A DNA stretch of 64,000 nucleotides from Porodaedalea pini (GCA_002794775.1 NBAY01000055.1:186001-250000); one strand, 5' to 3'; shown: positions 51,993 to 63,735, counted from the stretch's first letter. Notes: generated by a model not told the origin, from the sequence alone. A program made the numbers and translations.

Positions 51993-54330
51993 GAGAAGAA
52001 CAAGGGACTTTGAATCTGGACTCGATAAAATATAGTCAACCGTCTGTACAATACCTAGATGCAAATGACGTCAATGACTTTTCCGATTACGAAGCCCCCA
52101 CCAGTGTGAACGAGAATAACAAATACAAGCAGCTGTTTGTGAGGGGAACTGGCAGATGCCAGCTGGACCTCCTCCTGAACATTGGACATACAGTGGAGGG
52201 TGAAGTGAGAGAGGTGGATGCCCATGCCCTTGTGGATTCAGGGTGTACGGGATCATGCATCGACGTGAGGTTCATTGAATGATACGGGTTGGAGACCAAG
52301 TGCTATATCAAACCCCTCGCCGTGCTCACTGCAGATGGCACACACAATGAGGCTGGTTTGATCAAGAAATACATTGATGTTGAACTAATGATTGGACATC
52401 ACAAGGAAAGGATTGTCCTTGTGGTGATGTCCCTGGTGTCGTCAAACATCTTCCTTGGCTACGACTGGCTTCAACTCCACAACCAAGAGGTCGTCTGGAA
52501 GACGGGTTCAATTGAATTCACCTGCTGTCCAGAGGAATGTGCGATCAAGAAGGAAGCCGTGGAAGAGATGAGGAGGGTGCGAGAAGTGCAAATGGACAAG
52601 GTGTCCTGGCCCGCATATCTCAATGACTACGCTGATGTTTTCTTGGAGAAGGGATTCGAGAAGTTGCCAGAACATTGACCATGGGACCACATCATCAACC
52701 TGAAACCCGACTTCAAGCCTAGTGACTGTAAGATCTATCCACTGACACCAACAGAACAGCAGTCATTGAAGGATTTCCTTGAGGAGAATTTGAAGTCGGG
52801 CCGCATACAAAAATTGATCTCGCCAATGGCATCACCCTTCTTTTTCATCAAGAAGGCTGACAAGTCTCTATGCCTGATTCAGGATTACCAGAAACTCAAC
52901 GAAGGTACGATAAAGAATAAGTACCCTCTCCCCCTCATCGATGAGCTTGTCGACAAGGTCAAGAAGGTGAAGTTCATCACCAAACTTGACCTTCACTGGG
53001 GATACTACAACATCTGGATCCGCGAAGGCGACGAGTGGAAGGCAGCGTTCCACATGAATATGGGCCTCTTCGAACCAACGGTGATGTTTTTCAGTCTTTG
53101 CAACACACCGGCGACATTCCAGGCATTCATCAACCACATCTTCAAGGACCTGATCTATGCGAACCTGATCATTGTCTACCTCAATGACATCCTGATCCTC
53201 TCAGAAACCATTGAGGAGCACATCGAGACGTCGAGACGTGTACTTCAGATCCTTTGAGAGAACGGCCTGTATCTAAAGCCAGAGAAATGTGAGTTCGATG
53301 TCAAGGTCGTTAAATACCTTGGCCACATCATCGGCAATGGTGAGCTTAAGGCTGACCCGGCAAAGATGGAAGTGATTGCTAGCTGGCCTGCTCCACGCAA
53401 CCAGAAGGAACTACAAAAGTTCCTCGGCATGGGGAACTGGCTAAGGTGGTTTATCAAGGACTACAGCAAGGTGGTCCAACCGCTAATGTTGCTGACAGGA
53501 AAGAAGGGCTGGGTATGGGAGACTGAACAACAGGAAGCATTTGAGGAGCTGAAGCATCGTCTCAGCTCACCTCCAGTCCTGGCGATCGCCAACGATGAGG
53601 GCCCCTTCTGCGTAGAGGCAGACTCGTCGAACTTTGCGCTTGGAGGTGTGTTGTTGCAGAAGCAGGAAGGCAAGTGGAGGGTGATCACCTACAGGTCAGA
53701 GGCACTCCTACCAGTGGAATGAAACTACAAGATCTACGACAAGGAGATGCTCACAATTGTTTTTGCGCTCAAGGAGTGGAGACAGTATCTTCTCGGCGCC
53801 CGTCACAAGATTGAAATCTGGTCCGACCATGCCAACCTCACGTATTTCAGGTCGGCGCAGAAGCTGAGCTATTGTCAAGCTTGCTGGCGAACAGAGCTCG
53901 AGGAATTTGACTTCCACCTTGAGCACAAGTTGGGAAAGACAATGGGTAAGGCAGACCTACTGTCACGCAAGGTGGGATATGATGAGGGCAAGGAGGACAA
54001 CGATGGTGTCATGTTCATCAAGGAGAAGTGGTCGAACCGTGGAGTGGTGAGGATGTCACGTGATGAGGTGTTGGACAGAGTGGGTGAAGTGCAGAGCACG
54101 CAGGATGAGTCAGAGAGGCCAATGGGTATGATGGAGGTCGACGGGTTGTGGCGGATGAAGGGCAAGGTGTACGTACTGTTGATGGTGAAGGAGGCCGTAT
54201 TGCAGGAATGTCATGACTCGGTCCTGGCAGGACATCCAGGAGCGTCAAAGATGGTGGAGCTAGTCCATCGAGACTTCTGGTGGACATCAATGTTCTCCGA
54301 CATCTGAGCATACGTTCGAGGGTGTGATCG
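51975..54330 (+). pseudogene. Element P pol, 5' half (protease, RT, RNase H, integrase zinc finger)
   Basis: Protease LVDSGCTGSCID; RT motif YLND (Asp to Asn as in J); RNase H VEADSSNF; zinc finger HDSVLAGHPG and GCDR. Five TGA codons (52280, 52676, 53255, 53720, 54305) all replace CGA of relatives. It breaks off after GTGTGATCG at 54330, where element N begins. The next residues (CQRTK) are found in fragment G at 27675, read in the other orientation. Confidence 0.88.
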
Positions 54331-54702
54331 TGTTAGAGTACGACCACGTACTCAACAATCACTTAACCATCATACCCACATACAATGTGGGCAGAGGTTG
54401 AGCGACGTGGGAGAATGATAGCGGGCGCCCTTCAGGCAACCACCACGCCCACAGACACAAGAGCGAAGAGGGGAGGAGTCAAACACACGAGCGTCACGGA
54501 TGACGTTGTCAAGAGCAAGCAGTTGTGGATTCCAAAGAATACTGAGGTAAGGGACAATAAAGGCGAACGAGCTACCTATATACTCAGTGCCTGTGAGACC
54601 TAACTACTATAAGGAGGATGATGTTCCTGGGAAATGGAATATGATGGAGCGTCGTGGAATGTTCTTACTAATGAGCGGACGATGTCGCCCGCAACCGTGT
54701 GC
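54331..54702 (-). repeat. 3' LTR of element N, first piece
   Basis: Reads TGTTAGAGTACGACC on the + strand and contains the two U5 hairpins and the TATA region in reverse. Cut by M at TGTGC (54698-54702), originally CGTGC. Confidence 0.85.
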
Positions 54703-55090
54703 TGTTAGGTGGAAGTCTGGGTGGAACTCAGACTAGGCAACCTCAACATGTGGCACCTGATGGTGTCGCTGATGTTGTCTGGGATGGGCCGTATCTCGAA
54801 CGCAAAGTTCGGGTGGCGGGTTTACTCAGACTAGGTCGTTGTGGAGGTAAGAGGAAAAGCAGAACAAGGAGTTCATGCAATTCCTCAGACCTTATATAGC
54901 GGCGACCATGAGACTATATTATCTAATGTTACCTAAACGAACGGAATGGAACGAATGAAGGTCATGTGGAGGGAGTGTGGGAAATGATTGAAAGGATGAT
55001 TAAATATAAATATAATGAAAAGGAGCGGTTTAAAAGAAAAGAAATGGTAAAGGTAAAATAAAATAAAAGATGAAAGTTCAAGTCCTAACA
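54703..55090 (-). repeat. 3' LTR of element M
   Basis: 388 bp, U5 type b, minus-strand TGTTAGGACTTG to CACCTAACA. Confidence 0.92.
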
Positions 55091-58000
55091 TTACCCCCCC
55101 CTCAAGGTTGGGCGTCCCGACCAACCAAGATCGAGGTTGTCTGGTTCAGTGTCGACGAAGTGTGGGCGAAGTCGTTGGCGAGGGATGTCGAGTTTTCGAG
55201 GGGCGCCGGGGTGTTTTTGATAGAATTCAGCGATCGCCTCCTTTGCATTCTCACCAAAGTCCATCTCAGGCTGCCAAGTCGGTTCGTTGTAGCCAACCCA
55301 CTTGACAAGGTATTGTAGCTTCCCTCAGTGCAGACGCGAGTCTAGAACTTCCTCGATCTCGTACTTCTCCTCGTTGTCGACAATGTCAGGCGGCGGTGGT
55401 GGTGGTTGTTTTTGGCTCTCGAAGGATGGTTCGACGGCGGGCTTTAGCAGGGCCTCATTGAAGACCAGGTGGACCTTCTTCCATCGCTTGGGGAGCTTGA
55501 GCTTGTATGCGCTAGCTCCTACCTTGTCGACGATCTCGAAGGGACCATACCACTTCTCAGTGAGTTTCTTTGTTGGCGAATCTGTGCTGATGTTTCGCCT
55601 GTTGAGGAAAACCTTGTCTCCAGCCTTGTACTCCACCGAAGTCCCTGCTGTCCTGTCATGGTAGCGCTTCATGTCGTCCGCCGCCTTGACCAAGTTGTCC
55701 TTCACAACGCGATGAGTCTCCTTGATGTGCTTCGCGAATTCTTCCACCGACATGTTAGCAGACAAGGTTTGTGTTGTGTCAAAGCTCAAGGGGTGACGTC
55801 CTGTGTTTGCATAGAAGGGGGACATTTTCGTCGCCGAGTGTTCGCGGTTGTTGTATGCGAACTCCGTGAGGGGGAGCCAGTCCTTCCAGTCCGATTGATG
55901 ATGGTTAACGAAGAGTCAAAGGTACTGTTTGAGCTCCTGGTTAACGCATTCCATTTGACCATCCGTCTGTGGGTGATACGCCGTCAATGGGTTGCCTTCG
56001 ATGTGTAGGAGTTTGTACAGTTCCTTCATCATCAAAGCGTCGAACTGCGTGCCTCGGTCATGGATGATCTTCTTCGGCAAGCCGTGGAGGCGGAAGACGT
56101 GGTCGTGGTACAGCTGAGCCATGCCTTCTGCTGACAACTTCATCGTCGTCGGGATTGCATGCATCTGTTTCAAGAACCCATCAACAAAGACACAGATTGC
56201 GTTGTGTCCCTTGGAGTCTGGGAGCTCTCTGATGAGGTCGACCGTGATGATTTCCCAGGGGCCTTCAGGGACTGCATTTGGGTGGAGTGGCCTTGACCTC
56301 GATGCCCTCAGAGCCTTTGTTCACTGACAGCGATCACACCCTTGGACATACGCCTGGACATCAGAGAACATCGACGTCCACCAGAAGTCTCGACGGATGA
56401 GCTCCACCGTTTTCAACGCTCCCAGATGTCCAGCCAGTACTGAGTCGTGACATTCCCGCAATATGGCTTCCTTCATCGTCGATGGCATGTACACCTTGCC
56501 CCTCATCCGCCACAACCCATCAACCTCCGTCATACCCGTCAGCCTCTCCGACTCGTCTTGTGCCCTCTGTGCGTCACCCACTCGTTCCAACACCTCATCA
56601 CGTGATGTTCTTACCACCCCACGATTCAGCCACTTTTCCTTTATGAACACGACACCGTCATTGTCATCCTTGCCTTCGTCGTATCCCGCCTTGCGTGATA
56701 GCAGGTCGGCCTTGCCCATCGTCTTCCCTGATTTGTGCTCGAGGTGGAAGTCAAACTCTTCGAGTTCTGTTCGCCAGCGAGCTTGACGGTGGCTCAGCTT
56801 TTGTGCCGACCTGAAGTACGTGAGGTTGGCATGGTTAGGCCAGATTTTGATCTTATGATGGGCGCCGAGAAGGTATTGCCTCCACTCCTTGAGTGCCGAA
56901 ACGATCGCGAGCATCTCCTTGTCATAGATCTCGTAGTTTCGTTCCGCTGGCAGGAGCACCTCTGACCTGTAGGCAACCACCCTCCACTTGCCTTCCTGCT
57001 TCTGCAACAACACACCTCCAAGCGCAAAGTTCGACGAGTCCACTTTGATGCGGAAAGGGCCCTCATCGTTGGCAATGGCCAGGACTGGAGGTGAGCAGAG
57101 ACGTCGTCTCAGCTCCTCGAACGCCTCCTGCTGTTCGGTCTCCCATACCCAGTCCTTGTTGCCTGTTAGCGACGTTAGCAGGAGGACTACCTTGCTGTAG
57201 TCCTTGATGAATCGTCGCAACCAGTTGCCCATGCCAAGGAATTGCTGTAGCTGCTTGACGTTTCGCGGGATGGGCCAGTCTGCGATTGCTTCCGTCTTTG
57301 CCGGGTCAGCCCTGATCTCGCCATTACCGACGATGTGACCGAGGTATTTCACGGTCTTGGCGTCGAACTTGCACTTCTCCGGCTTGAGGTACAGGCCATT
57401 TTCTCGTAAGATCTGGAGGACGTGCCTCGACGTTTCGATATGTTCCTCTAGGGTTTGCGATAGGATGAGGATGTCGTCGAGGTAGACGATGATCAAGTTG
57501 TCATAGATCAGTCCCTTGAAGATGTGGTTGATGAATGCCTGGAAAGTTGCCGGTGCATTGCAAAGACCAAAGAACATGACCGTTGGTTCGAACAGACCCA
57601 TATTTGTGCAAAAGGCTGCCTTCCACTCGTCGCCCTCACGGATCCAGATGTTGTAGTATCCCCATCGGAGGTCAAGTTTGGTGATGAACTTCGCCTTTTT
57701 GACCTTGTCAACCAGTTCGTCGATGAGGGGGAGGGGGTGCTTGTTCTTGATCGTTCCCTCGTTGAGTTTCCAGTAGTCCTGTATTGGGCGTAGGGACTTG
57801 TCGGCTTTCTTGATGAAGAAGAAAGGCGATGCCATTGGCGAGATCGACTTTCATATACGGCCCGACTTTGAATTTTCTTCGAGAAAGTCCTTTAGCAACT
57901 GCTGTTCCGTTGGTGTCAGCGGATAGATCTTGCAATCACTAGGCTTGAAATCGGGTTTCAAGTCAATGACGTGGTCCCAGGGGCGGTGTTCCGGTAGCTT

Positions 58001-58704
58001 CTCGAATCCCTTCTCCAAGAAGACGTCGGCGTAGTTGTTGAGATATGCGGGCCAGGACACCTTGTCCATTTGCACTTCTCTCACCCTCATCATCTCTTCT
58101 ACAGTCTCCTTTTGGATTGTGCACTCTTCTGGGCAGCGGGTGAATCCAATCAACCCCGCTTTCCAGTCGACCTCTGGGTTATGACATCAAAGCCAGTTGT
58201 AACCAAGGAAGATGTTCGACGATGCTAGGGATGTTACCACAAGAACGATCCTCTCCTTGTGATGTCCAATCATTAACTCAATGTTGACATATCTCTCGAT
58301 CAAACCGGCCTCGTTGTGTGTGCCATCTGCATTGAGCACCGCAAGGGGTCTGATGTAGCACTTGGTCTCCAACCCGTATCGTTTGACAAACCTCACGTCG
58401 ATACACAATCCTGTACACCCCAAATCCATGAGGGCATGCGCATCCACCTCTCTCACTTCACCTGCCACACTGTATCCAATGTTCAGGAGGAGGTCCAGCT
58501 GGCGTCCGCCAGTTCCCCTCATGAACAGTTGCTTGTGCTCGTCCTTTTCATTCACACCGGTGGGGACTTCATAATCCAGAAAACCATTGATGTCGTTTGC
58601 ATCTACGTTTTGTACAGACGGTTGGTTATATTTTATCGAGTCTAGATTTGAAGCCCCTTGTTCTACCCAGTCAGTCGCCCCAATGGCTACGCCTGACCAC
58701 TCGC
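55091..58704 (-). pseudogene. Element M pol, broken
   Basis: Protease region reads ALMDLGCTGLCID, so the DSG triad is DLG (TCG to TTG). [10 protein letters not shown] and RNase H with the zinc finger form a long open piece (56321-57835). Integrase and chromodomain follow in pieces (55325-55825, 55916-56173). TGA for CGA at 55325, 56321 and elsewhere; the 56321 site is the same codon hit in E (13778). Confidence 0.88.
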
Positions 58705-58711
58705 AAAATCC
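58669..58711 (-). promoter_or_regulatory. Frameshift signal of element M
   Basis: Minus-strand GGATTTT (58705-58711), spacer GCGAGT, stem GGTCAG with CTGACT (58669-58674); the change is a G-U pair, so pairing is kept. Confidence 0.7.
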
Positions 58712-59769
58712 TGCGAGTCGACGACCTATTCATCATCGCCGTCTTCCTCCACATAGTCCTCCACAGTCGACCTCCGAGTGTCTACGACTTCCTTGAAGGC
58801 CGACTCCTTCATCGCTCCTAGCTTGTCGGCAATGAGACGACATTCACCTGGCGCCATCATCTGCAGCATGCGTTGTACGATCGTCTTTCCTTGAGGGCAC
58901 GTGTCCTTGAAGTGGCCGAGTTTGCCACAGATCCAGCATGCCCTTCGCTGTTGCGCCTCATTCATCGAGATGTCCATCGGTTGGCCAGCGCCTCCGAAGG
59001 TGATGCCGGTCGCATCGCGCTTATTGACGTGGGGGGCTGTGATCTGACGGCGAGCCGGGGGTGCCTGCTGCTGCTGCTGGCGTGGCGGAAGTGGGAATGC
59101 ACGACCTTGTTGGATCGCGCGGATCTGTTGTTCGCCACGATCGATCTCGATGGCCTTCTTCTTCCAGTTGTCGTACATCATCGGGACTGGCGTCGACCTC
59201 AACACCCCTCAGACCACCTCGATGTTCATCGTGCGCTTCAGGCGGTTGCAGATGATGCTGTCGTCTGTCAGCCCGGCTCTAGTGATGACAACGTCAAGCT
59301 TCTGGAAAAACTCGTTGGCGGTGAGGTCCTTCTGAACCTTGGTTCAGAATTCCGCTAACGCCTTTTCCTTTCGATTCGGGTCATCGAACGAGGCATCTAG
59401 GTGCTCTTGGAACCTCGTCCAACTGTTGGTGAAGGTCACGATGCCTGCTGTCGTCGACTCCTCCACGTAGTTTTGTGCCCACGTCACTGCATTGCCACCC
59501 TTTAGGTAGGAGAGAGCAATGTAGATCTTACTTTCCGACGTCGGGTACCAGCTCGGGTTTGCCGAGACAAAGAGGAGGACCTCACATTTGAAGTCCAGGT
59601 AGTCATCGCTGCCAGTGAATTCATGTGGCTGGGTGACATCGATGTTGGGGGTGGGGGCATTACCCTGGCCAGCGCCCACCAGGGTTTGGGCTGCTTGGTG
59701 GGTGAACACTCCTGCAACAATTGCTGCAATTTGTTCCAGCTGTTGCTGGCTGAAGGCTCCCGTCGACAT
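58687..59769 (-). pseudogene. Element M gag, broken
   Basis: Starts MSTGAFSQQQLEQIAAIVAG. Gag domain and zinc knuckle CWICGKLGHFKDTC are seen. Broken by TGA for CGA near 59343-59345 and by losses near 59205. Very close to gag of E. Confidence 0.86.
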
Positions 59770-60121
59770 CGTTGGTGCAGGTGTTATGGGTTCAGGGGGA
59801 GTCGGCAGTGAGGAGTCTTGTCGGGTTTCTTGGTATGGTCCCAGGATGGGTGGAAGAACGGTCAAGGTCAAAAGCGACGGTGAAGTCGGGTTTGTAGGTT
59901 CAGACGAGGGGGACCACTTCAGTCTTCTTCCTCCTTCTAACGTCGAGTACCACAGTCCCTTCTCAGCACGCCACCAGATGATATATTCAATGCTGGATTG
60001 AGTGGCAGTACACCAGGAACGACGTTCCTCGTTATACCAGGAGCGAGGCGGGAGGGCAAGGTGCTGTTCCTCGGTGAGATCTATCTTGCCGACGGCAGGG
60101 GAACAGGGATCGGTTGTGCGT
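59770..60121 (-). other. 5' leader of element M, gag-proximal part
   Basis: No supported gene. Ends in GCGT (60118-60121), the left duplicate of the solo LTR. Confidence 0.6.
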
Positions 60122-61216
60122 TGAAAATACTGAGTTCCGGTTGTTAGTGAATCGGAATCAGATGAATGAGTTCAAGGGAGACATGTCTAGTGGGTCAATA
60201 CCCTCGTTCCGGTCAAGTTCCGTGGGTTCCGGATCACAGGGTTCAGGTTGCGTGCGTTCTGGTGTGTCAGGGGCAACGGAATCGGCGAAGCGTACTAGTA
60301 GGGAAGTGTTCGAAGTGTAGCGCCGGCGGAGCACTCGAGATGTGTGGGGGATCGTCAGTGGCTGTGTCGGAAGACACGGAGATGCGCTAATACTAGTGCG
60401 ATTTCTCGGAGCGGGATTGTCCTCAGGATGGACGGCTAGTCCCTGTGCTCAACAGACATCGTCTGGAGTACCAGAGAGCGGGGCGAGATACGGGACTTAA
60501 ATCAGAAGATAAGAGACGAAAGGAAGCGAAGTCGAGGTAATGAGAACGAAGCAGAATGAGGCGAAGACAGAACGGACAGAACGAGCGCAACGAGCGCAAC
60601 GCGAATAAAACGAAGTCGAGGTGAGCGATTTGAGTCACTAAGGCTCTGAGGAGTGCCTAGAGACCGTCCTGAGAGATATCACACAAAGTTAGGCGTCGAA
60701 ACTTGGGGGTGGAATTGCTGTTCTATCTACAACATTCGGCACTCTATAAATACTAAACAAGTGTCCTGTGTAAACATGAAAGGCGAAATAAAATAAGACG
60801 AGTCCTCTATTGTCCTACCACTGAGCCTCCTGAGTGTTCCTTTGAGCGGCTCCATGATCCGAACTACTGAAAGGCGGGGACGGTGCGTGTTGACTTGGCG
60901 TAGCGTCGGTGAGCTTCGGGATCCTTTGTATGGAGCCGGAACAACCAATGCCGGGCTGGCGCATGTTCGTTAGACAAAGGCAAATGAACGAACCTTTGGC
61001 AGGGTCGAGAGGACATGCGCACAGATAAGTGCACCGGGGTCGGTCCAAGTAGCTGATGCGTGCGATCCGGTCATTGCATGCGTTCCGTGTTCAGGTAATC
61101 TCCGCCGATCCGGGTGTACCGCTTCGTTCGATTGCCGAGTCGAGGCTCTTCGACTTCGTGACGTACATCGCGTGCGTTCCACTCGTTCCGTGCCCAACAA
61201 ACCGGCTGGTGTTACA
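60122..61216 (+). repeat. Solo LTR, family 4-like, copy 3
   Basis: 1095 bp, starts TGAAAATACTG, ends GTGTTACA, flanked by GCGT on both sides (60118-60121, 61217-61220). TATAAATA at 60745-60752 supports plus orientation. Its sequence differs strongly from copies 1 and 2, but GAACGGAC-rich blocks and the 4-bp duplication are shared. No coding domain seen. Confidence 0.78.
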
Positions 61217-61581
61217 GCGTCTGATCTGGGGTTACACCAACGTTGGACGGGTTCGTCGGCGAAGTTGATGATGAGACGGAAAGATGCGGCAGAGATAACA
61301 ATCGACAACGACATTGAGGACTGTACACGTAATGTTACCCACGTCCAAGTTAAGTGGCTTCTCCACCAAAGGGAGACGCGGAGAGCCAGGGTCGGAAAAG
61401 GTCGGTTGATAGTATTATGTAATACATGAATGTCCAAAAATGTCTGGGCAGGGTTGAGGGTTGTCGTTTAGGGGGTTTACACATCAAGTCCTTCGAGGGG
61501 AGCGCTCCTCTAGACCGAGTGAAGGCGAGTCGACAGCGACGACGTACGCTGGGGATGAGCCTGGGTGGGGTTCTGCTTTTA
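61217..61581 (-). other. 5' leader of element M, LTR-proximal part with primer site
   Basis: No gene. Primer site AAAAGCAGAAC at 61570-61580 (minus). Confidence 0.62.
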
Positions 61582-61969
61582 TGTTAGGCGGAAGTCTGGG
61601 TGGAACTCAGACTAGGCAACCTCAACGTGTGGCACCTGACAGTGTCGCTGATGTTGTCTGGGATGGGCCGTATCTCAAACGCGAAGTTCGGGCGGCGGGT
61701 TTACTCAGACTAGGTCGTTGCGGAGGTAAGAGGAAAAGCAGAACAAGGAGTTCATGCGATTCCTGAGACCTTATATAGCAGCGACTGTGAGACTATATTA
61801 TCTAATGTTACCTAAACGAATGGAATGGAATGAATGAAGGTCATGTGTAGGGAGTGTCAGAAATGATTGAAAGGATGATTAAATATAAATATAATGAAAA
61901 GGAGCGGTTTAAAAGAAAAGAAATGGTAAAGGTAAAATAAAATAAAAGATGAAAGTTCAAGTCCTAACA
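61582..61969 (-). repeat. 5' LTR of element M
   Basis: 388 bp, same structure as the 3' LTR. CGTGC follows. Confidence 0.92.
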
Positions 61970-61974
61970 CGTGC

Positions 61975-62122
61975 AAGGGTCACGCGATCGATAAGTGGGT
62001 GATGTCAGCGGAAGGAGCAACGTCGGACGGAGTCCGGTGAGGATAGGGAGGGAAGGGATGTCAGAGAGGGTGAAGACGATGAAAGAAGGGAAATGGGAGA
62101 ATGCACACTTGGGATCCTAACA
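61975..62122 (-). repeat. 3' LTR of element N, second piece
   Basis: 148 bp of U3, ending GGGATCCTAACA on the + strand. Together with 54331-54702 it makes 520 bp. The polypurine tract adjoins at 62123. Confidence 0.85.
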
Positions 62123-62139
62123 TTACACTCCCCTCAAGG
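62123..62139 (-). other. Polypurine tract of element N
   Basis: Minus-strand CCTTGAGGGGAGTGTAA next to the 3' LTR. It closely resembles the family 2 tract (CCTTGAGGGGGGGTAA). A second near copy is at 62421-62437. Confidence 0.72.
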
Positions 62140-63269
62140 TTTGTCATCCCGATGAACCGGGGGTTAAGACCGCAACATGCGGTGAATCATCATTGAGGGC
62201 GTCGGAAAGAAGGGACGGGTGCCAAATTTGGAAGGGCCGGAAAAAAAAATTTTTTGAGGGGGAGGGGGCTTGTCACATTCACCTGCAGCCTCGGGACTCG
62301 GGCGCAGGCTCTGCGTGAGGGTCACCCCCATGGGACGGGGCGCTCGCCACACCGCTCGGGACTCGGGCGTGGGCTTCGCGCATTGCCTCGGGGCGTTCAG
62401 CCCCAAGGCCCCTTACCCACACTACACTCCCCTCAAGAATCGTTGTCCCGACGATTCCCGGTTGGTCGCTGTACGTCGACATCCCAGCGACGTTAAGGCG
62501 ACCAACCGAGCAGAAAAAATTTGGCAGATCCGTGGTAAAGATTGTCGAGGTTGAAGGCTAATCCTCAGAGCCTGAGCGAAAAAATCGGGGACGAAGGAAG
62601 GATGTTGTCAGGCTTTTGCCTGGATCGGATCACACAGCCTGTGAAGGCCGGGTGAGGCATCATTCACCTGGGTCGCATACGATGCGAAAGCCAGGGGAGG
62701 GTGTCGATTTGCTCAGGGAGGGACCTGGGATGTTCGTCTTTGTTGTCGCCGAGGCGTCCGCTTCGGCAGAGCTCTAGGCGCCGGTTGCTTCGAGATGTGC
62801 TATACTCAGGTGGTTAGCCCAGGACACGCTCTAGGCCGCCTTCACCCATTGAGATGCGTCGGCTAGGAAACCGGGAGTTGGGTGCCTGACACGGATGGCG
62901 TATGACTACGACGTCATCGGACGCGTCTCCAAGGCAGTCATGAACGAGGTACGTTGCGACTGGGGGACTAGGCCAGTCGGCAATACAGAGGAGTAGGCAG
63001 GACCAGCGTACCTGTTGAGGCAACACCATAAGCAGAGCTCTAGGAGCCAACCGCGTCGAGACGTGCTATACTTGGGTGGTTAGCCCGGGACACGTTCTAA
63101 CAGTTGGCACCCATCGAGGTGCGCTGGTGAAGGCTCTAGGCAGCTTGACGGCCCTGGCGTCGAGGTTGAAGCCCATCGGCATCGGCGCCGACCGCAGGAA
63201 CAGAAGAGCTCCCAGGAGTTTAGCAGGAGGTAGAGCAAGCAGCCAGCGGGCGATAGGGACGGTACGGAG

Positions 63270-63280
63270 ACCTCAGTATT
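63270..63280 (-). other. Primer-binding site of element N, self-priming type
   Basis: Minus-strand AATACTGAGGT, one base from the 5' LTR. Exact complement of ACCTCAGTATT in the family 3 LTR (27978-27988). Confidence 0.78.
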
Positions 63281-63281
63281 A

Positions 63282-63342
63282 TGTTAGAGTACGACCACGT
63301 ACTCAACAATCACTTAACCATCATACCCACATACAATGTGGG
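63282..63342 (-). repeat. 5' LTR of element N, terminal 61 bp
   Basis: Contains both U5 hairpins (GAGTACG/CGTACTC and CCCACAT/ATGTGGG). Cut at GTGGG (63338-63342), reverse complement of CCCAC at 28135-28139. Confidence 0.82.
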
Positions 63343-63723
63343 TGTTAGGACTTGAACTTTTACCTTTTCTTTTATTTTCCTTTTACCTTTTCTTTTCTTT
63401 TAACCGCTCCTTTTCATTATATTTAATCGTCTTTTCAATCATTTCCCACACTCCCTCCACATGACCTTCATTCATTCCATTCCATTCGTTTAGGTAACAT
63501 TAGATAATATAGTCTCACAGTCGCTGCTATATAAGGTCTCAGGAATCGCATGAACTCCTTGTTCTGCTTTTCCTCTTACCTCCGCGACGACCTAGTCTGA
63601 GTAAACCCACTGCCCGAACTTCGCGTTTGAGATATGGCCCATCCCAGACAACGTCAGCGACACCGTCAGGTGCCACACGTTGAGGTTGCCTAGTCTGAGT
63701 TCCACCCAGACTTCCACCTAACA
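63343..63723 (+). repeat. 5' LTR of a family 2 element, probably the missing end of H
   Basis: 381 bp, TGTTAGGACTTG to CACCTAACA, U5 type b as in H. It lacks one internal repeat unit. TATATAA 63528-63534, predicted start GTTCTGCTTTT 63561-63571, primer site 63725-63735. Confidence 0.9.
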
Positions 63724-63735
63724 TAAAAGCAGAAC

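Larger units (their letters stand above)
54703..61969 (-). mobile_element. Element M: full-length decayed family 2 element
   Basis: 7267 bp including a 1095-bp solo LTR in its leader. Both LTRs are 388 bp and lack one internal repeat unit, so M came from an already deleted source. Target duplication TGTGC (54698-54702) and CGTGC (61970-61974), one CpG change apart. Confidence 0.92.
62123..63281 (-). other. Internal region of element N, non-coding
   Basis: 1159 bp between the LTRs of N. Short ORFs on both strands show no Gag, protease, RT or integrase motif. It has a direct repeat of at least 68 bp (62766-62833, 63032-63099), two adjacent perfect hairpins (62437-62457; 62459-62508 with an 11-bp stem) and an A9T6 run near 62241. 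This looks like a structured RNA template rather than a gene. Confidence 0.7.
54331..63342 (-). mobile_element. Element N: short non-autonomous LTR retrotransposon (family 3), with M nested inside
   Basis: Without M, N has a 520-bp 3' LTR (54331-54702 plus 61975-62122), a 1159-bp internal region (62123-63281) and the start of a 5' LTR (63282-63342) cut by a family 2 LTR. A self-type primer site and a polypurine tract are present but no gag or pol. The left flank GATCG matches GATCA beside the other LTR half at 27671-27675 (reverse complement). Total size would be about 2.2 kb, so it must be moved in trans. Confidence 0.82.

Noticed and set aside
62254..62554. Small ORFs in the GC-rich part of N as a host or gag gene
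   Set aside because: Overlapping short frames on both strands without motif, in a segment bounded by retrotransposon LTRs.
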